The notes beneath the pieces are model-generated. The model was not told where the DNA came from, ran no database searches, and saw only the letters and a program-made list of their open reading frames with translations. Made by a program: the position numbers and the translations under genes. From Candidatus Sumerlaeota bacterium (lineage in GTDB: Bacteria > CG03 > SLGR01): a stretch of DNA of 18,075 bases. Of the stretch, positions 18,001 through 18,075 are shown piece after piece; position 1 is the first letter of the stretch; each line of letters opens with the position of its first letter. Location: assembly GCA_007136585.1 (NCBI GenBank), contig SLGR01000058.1:1-18075 (forward strand), in the 5' to 3' direction.

Positions 18001-18003
18001 TAA
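1..18003 (+). CDS. Giant multidomain membrane protein (GT84-like, glycoamylase-like, SecA-like, GH130-like), 5'-partial
   Basis: Frame 1 is open from base 1 to the TAA at 18001-18003, giving about 6,000 codons with no in-frame stop or visible frameshift. The first in-frame ATG is at 88. The 29 codons before it read as ordinary protein (for example LTPEEVAEKGYSG), and no well-spaced ribosome binding site precedes that ATG, so the gene very likely starts upstream of the window. The product carries, in order, a NadD-like domain, a kinase-like domain, a membrane hairpin, a GT84-like glycosyltransferase, a cluster of membrane helices, helical repeats, a glycoamylase-like domain, a further membrane helix, a SecA-type ATPase and a GH130-like propeller. 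GT84 followed by a glycoamylase-like domain is known from cyclic beta-1,2-glucan synthases, which work at the inner membrane; those are about 2,800 residues, less than half this length. I count only six cysteines. A surface-glycan synthesis or export role is inferred. Coding sense is certain; the overall function is not. Confidence 0.93.
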   Translation, partial: NVLAVLLSGPETDRKILTPEEVAEKGYSGMVDELLKSRGIDRVEVSRQDPEVVFAGEDAYVLSTIRIDEDGNRVLMVHELFLDELIEQAKEGRSPPEERKELAYLTRHEQIDFDALNRKDSPVYQAFSEYLEKKGLDPAARDHSAFHSFLLEHEPFKETHTREYIQLLKIKSDIWNRLEADPYPEEITDIEEFIRSEIVDLSLRVSTRELGEGFLTDNDVFTLAGVETDASTGAETLVIHELLINTLRGRAPPEIRSFTQLLLTDREAALSQYKNEIKAEKLRAQLTAFIENSLMKEGADREVREQILSEAMAAVNRIVEKVSQGRIDPSAELRLSSAESEKEIKSSGQPVRAGMLAMAANPITWGHIVAALNAIAEDDLSQVVFVVSGPDERKPVLGSTMEERREMARDFLPGFGGLFAYSDISMEDPADGETQIWKLMELNRDVELVKAYLVGDDHQHVISPKKANEAAAATGREELELEDIFNLEYSLLDTIGKLYRMRREKASILGPGQEVEIIFMGRELGQPLALEKKVYDEIEKEGFFSTLAPLGFDASSTKIRNALLGIGPESDLTLLPVPLRKKIESYDEYLYHLVIDEVNRFAAEPVELTDSLRKLTPKELLQKAEALRDSGERVTPGNITADEITEEPRVNVIESGDFTEGLLEESGKEIGQLEEVLKDLNLAGERESVIQYEEIHGWRRIGAETYGAIAEILVEDEAGRRYTRRFIAKAIVKMEPGRVARDWLERMRFLEDLGIKTPRIYNDHEHAVRKATFYQEWLEYDADEALRNAEDRQAYRFLVSELAKIAAALDAAGFAPRDFIRDLRSDGESFYYTDVGEDLGVPAEAPGERAKNQLLARFSGEDMEYAAREYNAALETLTRPVAEPEPEPEIDKESLESVKDSIEYSGKKWASVVDTYYKGGKTDPHVNFRNRRENLNTVESLISWLKEMKNDLAEIRTEDRSRLQTRNMMRAFDAVINEYTEITEKLMAVRDGRMDISEIYADEFSALSFKTVTSDGVITVSTEDYRGHFFSLKINPLSGEISIYAYDTEIGIDTPDYILRELIRAVLESADPELSEVLENNPQAGRFLEDQLVSEEAVIKRAVVSRDDLREDVDPVSEEDAVVIEETPEPVTPEIKEEPAPAVTPDDTEGIREILDDFINNESLREKVYEFAVRYRIFLGMSTEEIVEALGLVSSALEIIQAEGHIAADPVKAAIIEAYLERISENPEALETDTKEKIAESLRGSVKELIAASDKAPLLERASDRVFRVYQDALSRIYSQITNNVTWGSDIRLNLINVLAEVKRNINRVTSRNFRFRRLRRRYDRLVARRNTLAGEAGKLQTPESKQALADISFRISVLEKAMLEVQLEVQRNLIERLKTVVRTEMAEEADAGRVEVLERVIRVIETDTEKRVPASDGSEIVIPRKLPEGLVDTSRSIIYRWSLRILPMGFAALFAFITNNFHLAVSIPLFFLTYRVLEPPVRNILILIARIFMKDDHYPSVDNLERAINMKRMQGGVYRMGIVMPKFADSKGVADTPFHYQIINLKNLQHTIEKFGTEHFLPFLMVVSNSIPNKLIKDFAGVLDEKIKNDKENRLGLKENRELLTELYNEKHSAYTRNKSELFEFFREAGFMERGADEYYCQVRARVLLNERGGYNDTFFRELREKFGIKLTDGEKEGIKRIVRAYTEDFESIVSRFPESSRSAAESLLEITELDEARENIQEALPQLKKVLSDMGYTEELIEKNLEEVRARERLREIEEKYIDNPQEHLGTELTLPYYEIMRTEMLQIFADAMYGENAVPCLYLPHQSAHYEKAGLYEDLTSGKVVLEQDISERGWRMGRVERDSSGKVIKRGDPVEKLHVVYDAEALETVERIKQLQSDLETADENRRAELNEIISGLLQEIEEHKLNELVKPADSPNAYKRKPGGFFKKVGNVFVFIQFMSRGRTFPEIYTDYTTEGLNHVSDPGTSMLYHDQYGALISGDFEKVLGIEFTGSDLARPEGINLPDENVVDKVTLLDDKNNILPGSVEAGLNYLEDDRHQYTVMGGPMISVTEPASIATGDPISSPGLITDIYSRIVHNLWTSSTESWLFNRASAAFGKWMHDQRAYNAKHEEELFPPDRSASHDWQESFFFWCEAVFGVDSRVSRLTGRILGRRGRYRVSTLELTEDQEILEFKRGREVLMFRVTYDRELEDSRKQTVLERLNSHTGEYEFERTFTGISGMSRSEQVKYISGFYDGVFEVGERDLLTVIQKMIRSIRWYLGDNQMISMVGNLIKSLIGPVSRPVNYILSRTGFGKRMQDAGLWLGEGYIDRMAPAARDHYQKLSWRLWGEVIFGAFLISSMITVVVPTLGGVVYPALMIAQFAFVAVGIIGIGQFIAPIWYEFQQASRVLRDGERISPVRAAGIIVRMIGAGLGRVYTSTMVALANIVIIPSAFFSKGGIYHSILNHIPFDWFASSMGAIAEQRGIPFEEYRKTYATARTVGVTILSWFAVCIAQGLMPFTIVSALGMGVIVLSLTTASYYAWRSGLPTHMRAKMSSFKEALRERGGAMFMLSLVLFSTVFPVMSDVINAGAAILNEILPWEIRTQEQIEREAQLQWAEDEVAAQALSQLDGEAVKILLTLQAMQDFSEERDVELKELFEAFEEELRVSGEINDRVIELISRAEPDKQWENVTDAAQENLFTLAHYERVGESIGWGDERGPNAYAHFVNFFKDKIGIDDFFKRTPVERMLNEHNIRTDGRYSGNLSYYLAVIDAYIDNEVGGYTDFSSGEFGLRGPEHLVNEIEDTFGITLEGDGVEALNKLLTDRDFYRVWDRWHSDEKVSVFMTSSDREELEQLRTVTNYIRLGKDVSELTPQEEELLKQLNRFLLENTFPITVCPRNRGDAYDAAFEKALSWVEKQIVYEKWVAEAMGVDINRGEITFEDRREEFERKRRELYDQTRLSAADEDQRRAIEREIFFRDIEEEREFRREQEELELIIGEVSSQATYFRSLGYDRDQIISFFNSMYRLKSNPDVQSWLSRVPADEHEGLLTFLVHWQNAQAQERGLTSEESDRWMDKWLHIHEKLISDPESWYNQQHANLEPEEAEGFLGSYITLQVAVMDQRGWDLETGDRYMELLGEKLSQLENHEYITSIEDTGEREGMLLYAAQFWMEHTNWQNLDDWRGAQWSYQDADNWLYFHMVIENNDWVLDALENIELSESEKEAGISLEDKKKGFIGAQVNLALNLMLTYSSDEAYSELSNEELRGVVENRLNDIFGAMERLEESRAFNDYIEVEARQTMEMQIMLKVLERGDDLTPAEMEEIRAEVEASFDGFEFRNANLTYFALYQDIMGFTDSELENYLDFYVTISRNPAVETWVNEVVREAAAENLHEAEIDGQRKGFISSIVFQGMALTDSRGFTAEEAMEFLEKWIDTKKVILENEGFGAILSEYDRDLQEGITGFLATYIVDLEITPEDTSRLLGNLVMAAEASEDTLDRVLSFNELFYFAKEITNRAGGDLATRFQLDREFRQFSINRETQVLSLVREFYDIIGETIPEGDPDGILERYEREVRHGATAQEVLQMLLKEFPGFYDMQAENFLAQNFRGMEQMVSRDTGLPYDRALLAEDGTVAENYEPSSTSNMAVYLGSIVTMRDQGIITGEHARNIIGHTLWSMSNLETTEDGQLYNWYSARTGDPIPVHGKMGLDEDGVPVSITQGYFVSSVDNGNLIMALEGVREAYSEDEEIVELVGEILEPMKEGFRGAFYDEGYGALRLGYTVTETDAGEFRYVSPYHYSDLGSEARAPIAVLEAMGYLPAGSFSSLTSEPVTVNVAGEEVTLFKTHDGGVFQYLMPEIFLGERALSDEFRVNHENLAAFMIDRGDGALPAAYSASSAPDGSYIGNAGFRELGSRTDTEVIEGILTPHAIYLMGAVAPEAAETALSNLRREHPELFHAGSGFADSIDLSTGEKSGSILMLNHGMSAMASGDFSRYVRAAAGEEALRDIYSAHPGSSEFGASAVSEMPALERFDETTEGEIEILSEIDAEISDIEQRIERLGPETGEYLWGLRDRIEDLREEKRAVISRVDALHDNAAVIDRNIRESQVEASKKMAVMALGVIVLAVGYSNISRRVRDRMDERRKRAKERRRRAREKLKPHTPEQLVESFNKQIKAPAAEFRFDGSVNQPVLPDLLARLAEAYSATEPGAISYSVFHNPETAWGIRAVDESNIEINLAYYNNLSAESDRKNFASDAAQVLGGLKSVAEGREPAPSFSRYLDKLREVFTDREVRDITRLYEQINSYRDEFHGMSPEEIIRRHRSLRRRVTEDGEELSRVLPEAYALIRELLFRTTGERLYDVQLVAAVALAYAPENMKGTVAEMLTGEGKTLSAIAVLYLNALAGKGAYMVTANRYLAERDAAAAAEVLSLLGMSVGALGETPMDARVSAEDGSLISSSRKGAYAADITYGTLSDFAFDYMRDRSAEPFARVQREDPFPFTVVDEADSIMIDEASTPFVISREGREALEFHLALTEILEAADLEDGVDIEVDHRQRTVNLTDSGYDRIEELLAGRGILAEGEGMMDSEDSELILYALDAALQARFLFNRGIDYIVENNEVILVDRETQRQMPGRRLSNGIHQAIEALEGVEVRPESLTAARMTIPHYLGKFSRLAGITGTVRSAYGEFEEVYGLSVKFIPERIPSVRVDQPPVYYSTRERAWEGLSGTISDMREKGRPVLIIAHSINEADEISGALREAGIEHRKLTAENVSEEADIIESAGVSGAVTVATDMAGRGTDIKIDTEVERRGGLHVEIMGESATAGRVTAQARGRAARQGQAGSSRVVITGEDDLIREHADGRLRRALEELESGAELPGDIYERILELQRRVESNAAETRKESMKFDTPAQELADSLYERISGIYGATASDYMELLLRYADEAVEEIVIRTSYESQQEFEEKMVNTFGPVILSGISLRPGRRDTADAVRERLKDALRKWGESGLQGMNRRVFQTVFSSRLEEAVSVLMEEADTLKLNAISRARIEQKNPEDIYRKELARFHQDLFRTVYEGAFSELTGERGGVSAVYRKPTVREPEERVEERPVEEPAVDAAPYLREVARSKLGPALQERITPENFTQALRRASDELTPAQYEDGTGDEVVFELLIEALRGSSSRVSRYSTRTLMDRIAVLRGAGIELSVTNLTQPGRFYGDVEAISSRLSPEMARVFFENSKYFARNPGKLGVRNTRAHFLNRAPKVMEVIEVLQSATGIPDTRKYELLKIYLREDYMTPRKLRIPADIRDIAPRELKRYLVTHELEGIRKETGKVFREFALPEPAEEVPAEVTVSEPEKPVYSRELQTSEERFGTKRYSRLLLSPSDLIGREEFDKYGTVTGVFNQGVVEDKMVYRVWYEDDNRTSVIGVADIEYESRSGEYRVRKDTLRPLISPEDAVDYGYESIASEDPRLTKIDDYYVISYTEVVVDEDGSSYAVPASALTKDFRTIEHRGLIASDRFRDYSHKDGILQQLPDGRIVLIHRVKPDIQVFEVGRSVEDIIRLIEDREYRTAVWEGYELENNIIIRASEDEWYGGGAPLVEVKGMEDIKYLFTVHRAFYVVEDGERVRRYVGEISGLDADLKVVAEPQVFITPRMDYEKAESATGRAREVFEEIGLLDLENTFPEGAIIRDGVLHIFYGAGDLHCAAATVPLDRISELFGRELMPVAETVYGTTEINQWSGGQDLTPAETRYLQVLLKSMPADERSALMDEGFASRIAPKMGAASDAVGADEAPELSDNIYAKLGVMDILSRDKDLLGRTLRVLASYESAREAYDISSYSDEDTLEGFSRIYRENLGDIDVIEGAAIQVFFNEVLLTPRMGYTQPALRKTLEHIMGSRSYGYRQIPEEFRSLIIDKAIGINEEFQGEARIIRTVTGTGFIQVTDEIGITGPVSGIRHLINAILGIGSAAVLPIVPVVRPGDSGMEGILNSMFLRTGDGFIVLRERIRAILGGRVSSGMMPDINQAAYILYSN
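169..351 (+). repeat. N-terminal duplicated segment, copy 1 (protein-level repeat)
   Basis: Residues about 28-88. Two beta-strand-like stretches lead into MVHELFLDELIEQAKEGRSP, then PEERKELAYLTRHE. The second copy at 640-822 keeps the same order: strand, hydrophobic-HEL, helix, G-R-x-P-P-E-x-R, then an L-x-x-L-T-x-x-E helix. The match is at protein level only; the DNA has diverged, so this is an old duplication. Confidence 0.55.
640..822 (+). repeat. N-terminal duplicated segment, copy 2 (protein-level repeat)
   Basis: Residues about 185-245. It contains VIHELLINTLRGRAPPEIRS followed by FTQLLLTDREAAL, matching copy 1 at 169-351 in spacing and key residues (H-E-L, G-R-x-P-P-E-x-R, L-T-x-x-E). 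The copies start about 157 residues apart. Function unknown. Confidence 0.55.
1051..1800 (+). other. NadD-like nucleotidylyltransferase domain
   Basis: Residues about 322-571 look like the Rossmann-type nucleotidylyltransferase superfamily (NadD, CoaD and relatives), which transfer a nucleotidyl group from an NTP to a phosphate-bearing acceptor. A first strand GMLAMAANPITWGH ends in T335-W-G-H338, the (H/T)xGH nucleotide-binding signature. It is followed by VVFVVSG, an R-K-P segment and MEERREMARDF, in the order seen in NadD. The second signature, SSTKIR at residues 526-531, matches the ISSTxIR motif. The closing segment (VPLRKKIESYDEYLY) resembles the V-x-x-YI-x-x-x-x-LY end of NadD. The length of about 230 residues fits. 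The usual G-G-x-F/N-P glycines are replaced by A-A-N-P. Both catalytic signatures are intact, so activity is plausible, but the substrate is unknown. A domain of this kind inside a giant glycan-type protein is unusual. Confidence 0.72.
2059..2625 (+). other. Degenerate kinase / aminoglycoside-phosphotransferase-like domain
   Basis: Residues about 658-846 follow the plan of the protein-kinase/APH fold. A beta-rich start (EEIHGWRRIGAETYGAIAEI) is followed by FIAKAIVK with candidate ATP-anchoring lysines K700 and K704. Next come a helix, KTPRIYNDHEH as the third-strand region, a hinge-like FYQEWLEYDADEAL, and a helix leading to FAPRDFIRDL in the catalytic-loop position with D789. The final TDVGEDLG (D805) resembles the D-F-G / I-D-F-G metal-binding motif. 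The H-x-D-x-x-x-x-N catalytic loop is not cleanly conserved, so the domain may be inactive or highly divergent. It lies directly after the nucleotidylyltransferase-like domain, which could mean a coupled kinase plus nucleotidyltransferase activating a sugar or cofactor; that is speculation. Identification rests on pattern alone. Confidence 0.42.
2641..3444 (+). other. Glu/Pro linker, unknown alpha/beta domain, Glu/Pro linker
   Basis: A short E-P-E-P-E-P-E linker (about 2644-2670) opens this region, and a longer Pro/Glu/Thr linker (about 3367-3444, containing EETPEPVTPEIKEEPAPAV) closes it. Between them, residues about 867-1090 form charged helices followed by a compact beta-rich part (SFKTVTSDGVITVSTEDYRG and GEISIYAYDTEIGI). 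No catalytic motif is recognised. The flanking linkers suggest an independently folding domain. Confidence 0.45.
3445..4310 (+). other. Helical and coiled-coil region before the first membrane hairpin
   Basis: Residues about 1120-1408 are almost wholly predicted helix by composition: long amphipathic stretches, a very basic run (NFRFRRLRRRYDRLVARR, about 3937-3990) and a heptad-like Leu/Glu/Val segment (SVLEKAMLEVQLEVQRNL, about 4069-4122). The basic run just before the membrane hairpin would favour a cytoplasmic position under the positive-inside rule. No enzyme motif is seen. It may be a spacer or an oligomerisation stalk. Confidence 0.4.
4330..4480 (+). other. Membrane hairpin before the glycosyltransferase domain
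   Basis: Two hydrophobic stretches lie close together: ILPMGFAALFAFITNN (residues about 1417-1432) and LAVSIPLFFLTY (about 1435-1446). A weaker amphipathic segment NILILIARIF follows. The preceding region is basic, so a simple reading is in-out-in, which would leave the GT84-like domain in the cytoplasm. That matches cyclic glucan synthases, whose glycosyltransferase lies between membrane segments and uses cytoplasmic UDP-glucose. Confidence 0.6.
4561..6840 (+). other. GT84-like glycosyltransferase domain (cyclic beta-1,2-glucan synthase type) with large insertions
   Basis: GT84 domains polymerise glucose from UDP-glucose into beta-1,2-glucan. Residues about 1492-2251 keep landmark segments in the right order. 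An opening strand GIVMPKF is followed by KRKPGG at 1895 (compare the E-R-K-R-G-K of the family). Then come VTLLDDKNNILPG (D1991, D1992) in the L-D-A-D-T-x-L-P position, YTVMGGPMISV in the G-x-x-I-L-Q-P-R-V-S position, SASHDW (H2098, D2099) in the S-H-D-L-x-E-G position, and IRWYLGDNQMI (R2232, W2233, D2237, Q2239) matching the family's R-W-x-x-G-D-x-Q. The domain is far longer than usual because of insertions before 1895 and between S-H-D and R-W-x-x-G-D-x-Q. The metal-binding D-x-D is altered, so donor or activity may differ. Membrane helices flank it on both sides as in the known enzymes. The family call is fairly good; the glucan linkage is unproven. Confidence 0.66.
4909..5060 (+). repeat. 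NExGGYxD module, copy 1 (protein-level repeat)
   Basis: Residues about 1608-1658, inside the insertion in the GT84-like domain. The pattern Y-Y-x-x-V-x-A, N1622-E-x-G-G-Y-x-D, then a short helix, F-G-I-x-L-x-D-G recurs at 8242-8430. This suggests a small module used twice in the protein. Function unknown. Confidence 0.4.
6985..7740 (+). other. Membrane domain of about six helices after the GT84-like domain
   Basis: Residues about 2300-2551 contain successive hydrophobic stretches: VIFGAFLISSMITVVVPTL, ALMIAQFAFVAVGIIGIG, STMVALANIVIIPSAFF, VTILSWFAVCIAQGLM, ALGMGVIVLSLTTASYYAW and GAMFMLSLVLFSTVFPV. Loops between helices two and three and between five and six are basic (RVLRDGERISPVR; HMRAKMSSFKEALRER), while the sequence after the last helix is acidic. 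A strictly alternating six-helix path does not satisfy all three charge cues, so one stretch may be re-entrant or two may be one helix. GT84 enzymes also have membrane segments after the transferase, likely serving glycan passage or anchoring. Confidence 0.7.
7741..8955 (+). other. Acidic helical region with a highly charged coiled-coil-like stretch, function unknown
   Basis: Residues about 2552-2956. The first part is acidic helix. A more globular part contains the second NExGGYxD module (8242-8430) and an isolated cysteine in ITVCPRN. It ends in an extremely charged stretch (about 8755-8952, residues 2890-2955) full of R-E-E-x-E-x-R patterns, such as RREEFERKRRELYD and EEEREFRREQEELEL, which looks like a single long helix or coiled coil. 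No catalytic motif is recognised. It may be a rigid arm separating the membrane domain from the repeat region. Confidence 0.4.
8242..8430 (+). repeat. NExGGYxD module, copy 2 (protein-level repeat)
   Basis: Residues about 2719-2781. The order Y-Y-x-x-V-x-A, N2733-E-V-G-G-Y-T-D, a helix, then D-T-F-G-I-T-L-E-G-D-G matches the segment at 4909-5060, with an insertion of about 12 residues between the N-E motif and the F-G-I motif. Detected by eye only. Confidence 0.4.
8956..9318 (+). repeat. Helical duplication, copy A (protein level)
   Basis: Contains YFRSLGYDRDQIISFFNS, then NPDVQSWLSRV, EGLLTFLVHW, RGLTSEESDRWMDKWLHIHE and EGFLGSYITLQVA. Copy B at 9979-10371 carries counterparts of each in the same order. 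About 40 residues separate the matching W-L-S-R-V and R-G-L-T blocks in one copy or the other, depending on a small insertion. Confidence 0.6.
9979..10371 (+). repeat. Helical duplication, copy B (protein level)
   Basis: Contains YFALYQDIMGFTDSELENYL, then NPAVETWVNEV, KGFISSIVFQG, RGFTAEEAMEFLEKWIDTKK and EGITGFLATYIVD. It is the counterpart of copy A at 8956-9318, starting about 336 residues later. Copy B has about 17 extra residues after the N-P-A-V-E-T-W block. Confidence 0.6.
10690..11980 (+). other. Glycoamylase-like (alpha/alpha)6 domain, as in cyclic glucan synthases
   Basis: Residues about 3535-3965 match the glycoamylase-like family found in the middle of cyclic beta-1,2-glucan synthases and in stand-alone putative glucoamylases (relatives of GH144 and GH189). 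Landmarks in order: SSTSNMAVYLGSI (3592 onward), QLYNWYSARTGDPI (N3642, W3643, Y3644), YFVSSVDNGNL (D3679), GALRLGYTV, YSDLGSEARAPIAV (E3755), FQYLMPE (3802-3808), YSASSAPDGSY, ILTPHAIYLMG and LNHGMSAMA (H3932). These correspond to the family's S-P-T-N-x-G-L-Y-L, F-Y-N-W-Y, V-D-x-G-N-L, S-E-A-R, M-F-E-Y-L-M-P, G-L-T-A-S-D-x-P-D-G-Y, and H-x-Q-G-M-S segments. In cyclic glucan synthases this domain acts on the growing beta-1,2-glucan chain. Some conserved acidic positions look changed (H-x-Q-G-M is N-H-G-M; the S-D of T-A-S-D is S-S), so catalysis is uncertain. Family confidence is high; substrate is inferred. Confidence 0.8.
12040..12420 (+). other. Coiled coil, single membrane helix and basic cytoplasmic anchor
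   Basis: An acidic coiled-coil-like stretch (about residues 3985-4062, with IEILSEIDAEISDIEQRIE and DRIEDLREEKRAVISRVD) runs into one hydrophobic helix MAVMALGVIVLAVGY (residues 4064-4078). It is followed at once by a strongly basic run containing RRVRDRMDERRKRAKERRR and more arginines. By the positive-inside rule the acidic side would be outside and the basic side cytoplasmic, placing the SecA-like module in the cytoplasm where ATP is available. That would put the helical repeats and the glycoamylase-like domain on the outer side of the inner membrane. Confidence 0.65.
12781..15150 (+). other. SecA-family preprotein-translocase ATPase module
   Basis: SecA is the ATP-driven motor that pushes unfolded proteins through SecYEG. 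Residues about 4232-5021 keep nearly the full SecA order. YDVQLVAAVAL carries the Q-motif Q4311. AEMLTGEGKTLSA holds Walker A with K4338. VTANRYLAERD, AADITYGTLSDFAFDYMRD and VVDEADSIMIDEA (D4452-E-A-D4455) follow. The preprotein cross-linking region is present (VDHRQRTVNLTDSGYDRIEE), followed by GRRLSNGIHQAIEALEGVE, LAGITGT, ATDMAGRGTDI (R4744) and AQARGRAARQGQAGSSR (Q4777). A scaffold-like helix VESNAAETRKESMKFDT matches the SecA V-E-x-x-N-F-x-I-R-K segment. The length of about 790 residues is close to free-standing SecA. The C-terminal zinc-binding C-x-C tail is absent. Motor residues look intact, so ATPase activity is likely. Whether it moves protein, glycan or serves regulation is unknown. 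The cell almost certainly has a separate housekeeping SecA, so no gene symbol is given. Confidence 0.88.
15181..15995 (+). other. Helical domain between two Glu/Pro linkers, function unknown
   Basis: A linker rich in Glu, Arg and Pro (about 15199-15264, containing REPEERVEERPVEEP) follows the SecA module. About 215 residues (5061-5275) of mixed helix come next, including IAVLRGAGIELSVTNL and MARVFFENSKYFARNPGKLG. A second linker (about 15922-15995, containing LPEPAEEVPAEVTVSEPEKP) leads into the GH130-like domain. The helical part resembles death-like or HEAT-like bundles only in general character. No function assigned. Confidence 0.42.
16039..17070 (+). other. GH130-like glycoside phosphorylase five-bladed propeller
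   Basis: GH130 enzymes reversibly cleave beta-mannosides with phosphate (some members hydrolyse beta-1,2-mannosides). Residues about 5318-5661 follow the family's plan. LLLSPSDLIG takes the opening N-P-I/L position, VFNQGVV resembles V-F-N-P-G-A, and YRVWYEDDNRTSVIGVADIE is the L-Y-R-x-x-x-x-x-G-x-S-x-I-G-x-A-x-S blade. IASEDPRLTKIDDYYVISYT carries E-D-P-R with D5408, the position of the catalytic aspartate. YSHKDGIL is the K-D-x-x-L-F-P counterpart. GRIVLIHRVKPDIQ carries H5481-R, used for phosphate binding in the phosphorylases. WYGGGAPLVEV, VFITPRMDYE and LHIFYGAGDLHCAAATVPLD close the propeller. The length of about 340 residues is normal. The key aspartate and H-R are present, so phosphorylase activity is plausible; mannoside specificity is not proven. 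It stands where GH94 phosphorylase sits in cyclic glucan synthases. Confidence 0.78.
17071..18000 (+). other. C-terminal region, family not recognised
   Basis: Residues about 5662-5971. Mostly helical with LTPAETRYLQVLLKSMPADE and LGVMDILSRDKDLLGRTL. A Gly/Ile-rich part follows (IIRTVTGTGFIQV), and then a moderately hydrophobic stretch, IRHLINAILGIGSAAVLPIV (about 17770-17829), which could be a weak membrane segment or a buried helix. The last residues include IRAILGGRVSSGMM and the stop. No sorting motif, LPxTG, Por-type or type I secretion tail is visible. Function unknown. Confidence 0.42.
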
Positions 18004-18075
18004 GGCAACCCTGATTTCACGCTCCTTTTACTTTAAATTCACATATTTTTCAGATAAAAAAAGTATAATCAAAGC
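18004..18075 (+). other. Short AT-rich intergenic end of the window
   Basis: Seventy-two bases after the stop. No GC-rich hairpin with a T-run is visible, so there is no recognisable intrinsic terminator for the giant gene within the window. The AT-rich half contains the promoter-like elements listed separately. Confidence 0.5.
18038..18069 (+). promoter_or_regulatory. Possible sigma-70-type promoter for a downstream gene
   Basis: A perfect TATAAT lies at 18064-18069. A TTCACA (five of six to TTGACA) lies at 18038-18043. The spacer of 20 bases is longer than the usual 16-18, and no TGn extension precedes the -10. It sits in an AT-rich stretch after a gene end, which fits a promoter for a gene beyond the window but also allows chance. 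Confidence 0.35.

Noticed and set aside
1-18075. CRISPR array, tRNA, rRNA, insertion sequence or nucleotide-level direct repeats
   Set aside because: None seen; repeats in this window are visible only at the protein level.

Overview
The window is almost entirely one giant protein-coding gene on the + strand. Frame 1 has no stop codon from the first base until TAA at 18001-18003. The window therefore holds about 6,000 codons of a gene whose true start lies further upstream. Only the last 72 bases are non-coding. They are AT-rich, with a promoter-like TATAAT near the edge. Residue numbers below count the ATG at base 88 as residue 1, for reference only; that ATG is probably not the start.

Organism: a reading frame this long, mixing glycan enzymes with a SecA-type ATPase and making heavy use of ATA (Ile) and AGG/AGA (Arg), most resembles the giant genes reported from uncultured Candidatus Omnitrophota (former OP3) and similar small-celled lineages. 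This is inference; no marker gene is present.

Layout, N to C: (1) an N-terminal segment with an internal duplication (bases 1-1050); (2) a NadD-like nucleotidylyltransferase domain (1051-1800); (3) a degenerate kinase/APH-like domain (2059-2625); (4) a Glu/Pro linker, a domain of unknown type, a second linker and a helical/coiled-coil stretch (2641-4310); (5) a membrane hairpin (4330-4480); (6) a GT84-like glycosyltransferase domain of the cyclic beta-1,2-glucan synthase type (4561-6840); (7) a cluster of about six membrane helices (6985-7740); (8) a long helical region with a clear internal duplication (7741-10450); (9) a glycoamylase-like (alpha/alpha)6 domain (10690-11980); (10) a coiled coil, one membrane helix and a very basic stretch (12040-12420); (11) a nearly complete SecA-family ATPase module (12781-15150); (12) a linker, a helical domain and a second linker (15205-15995); (13) a GH130-like glycoside phosphorylase propeller (16039-17070); (14) an unrecognised C-terminal region (17071-18000).

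How the parts may work together: GT84, glycoamylase-like domain and a terminal phosphorylase is the layout of cyclic beta-1,2-glucan synthases, where the phosphorylase is GH94. Here no GH94 is visible. A SecA motor and a GH130-type phosphorylase follow the glycoamylase-like domain instead. One reading is a membrane-anchored megasynthase that builds, trims and perhaps moves a surface glycan or a polypeptide. The domain assignments come from motifs read by eye. The joint function is inference.
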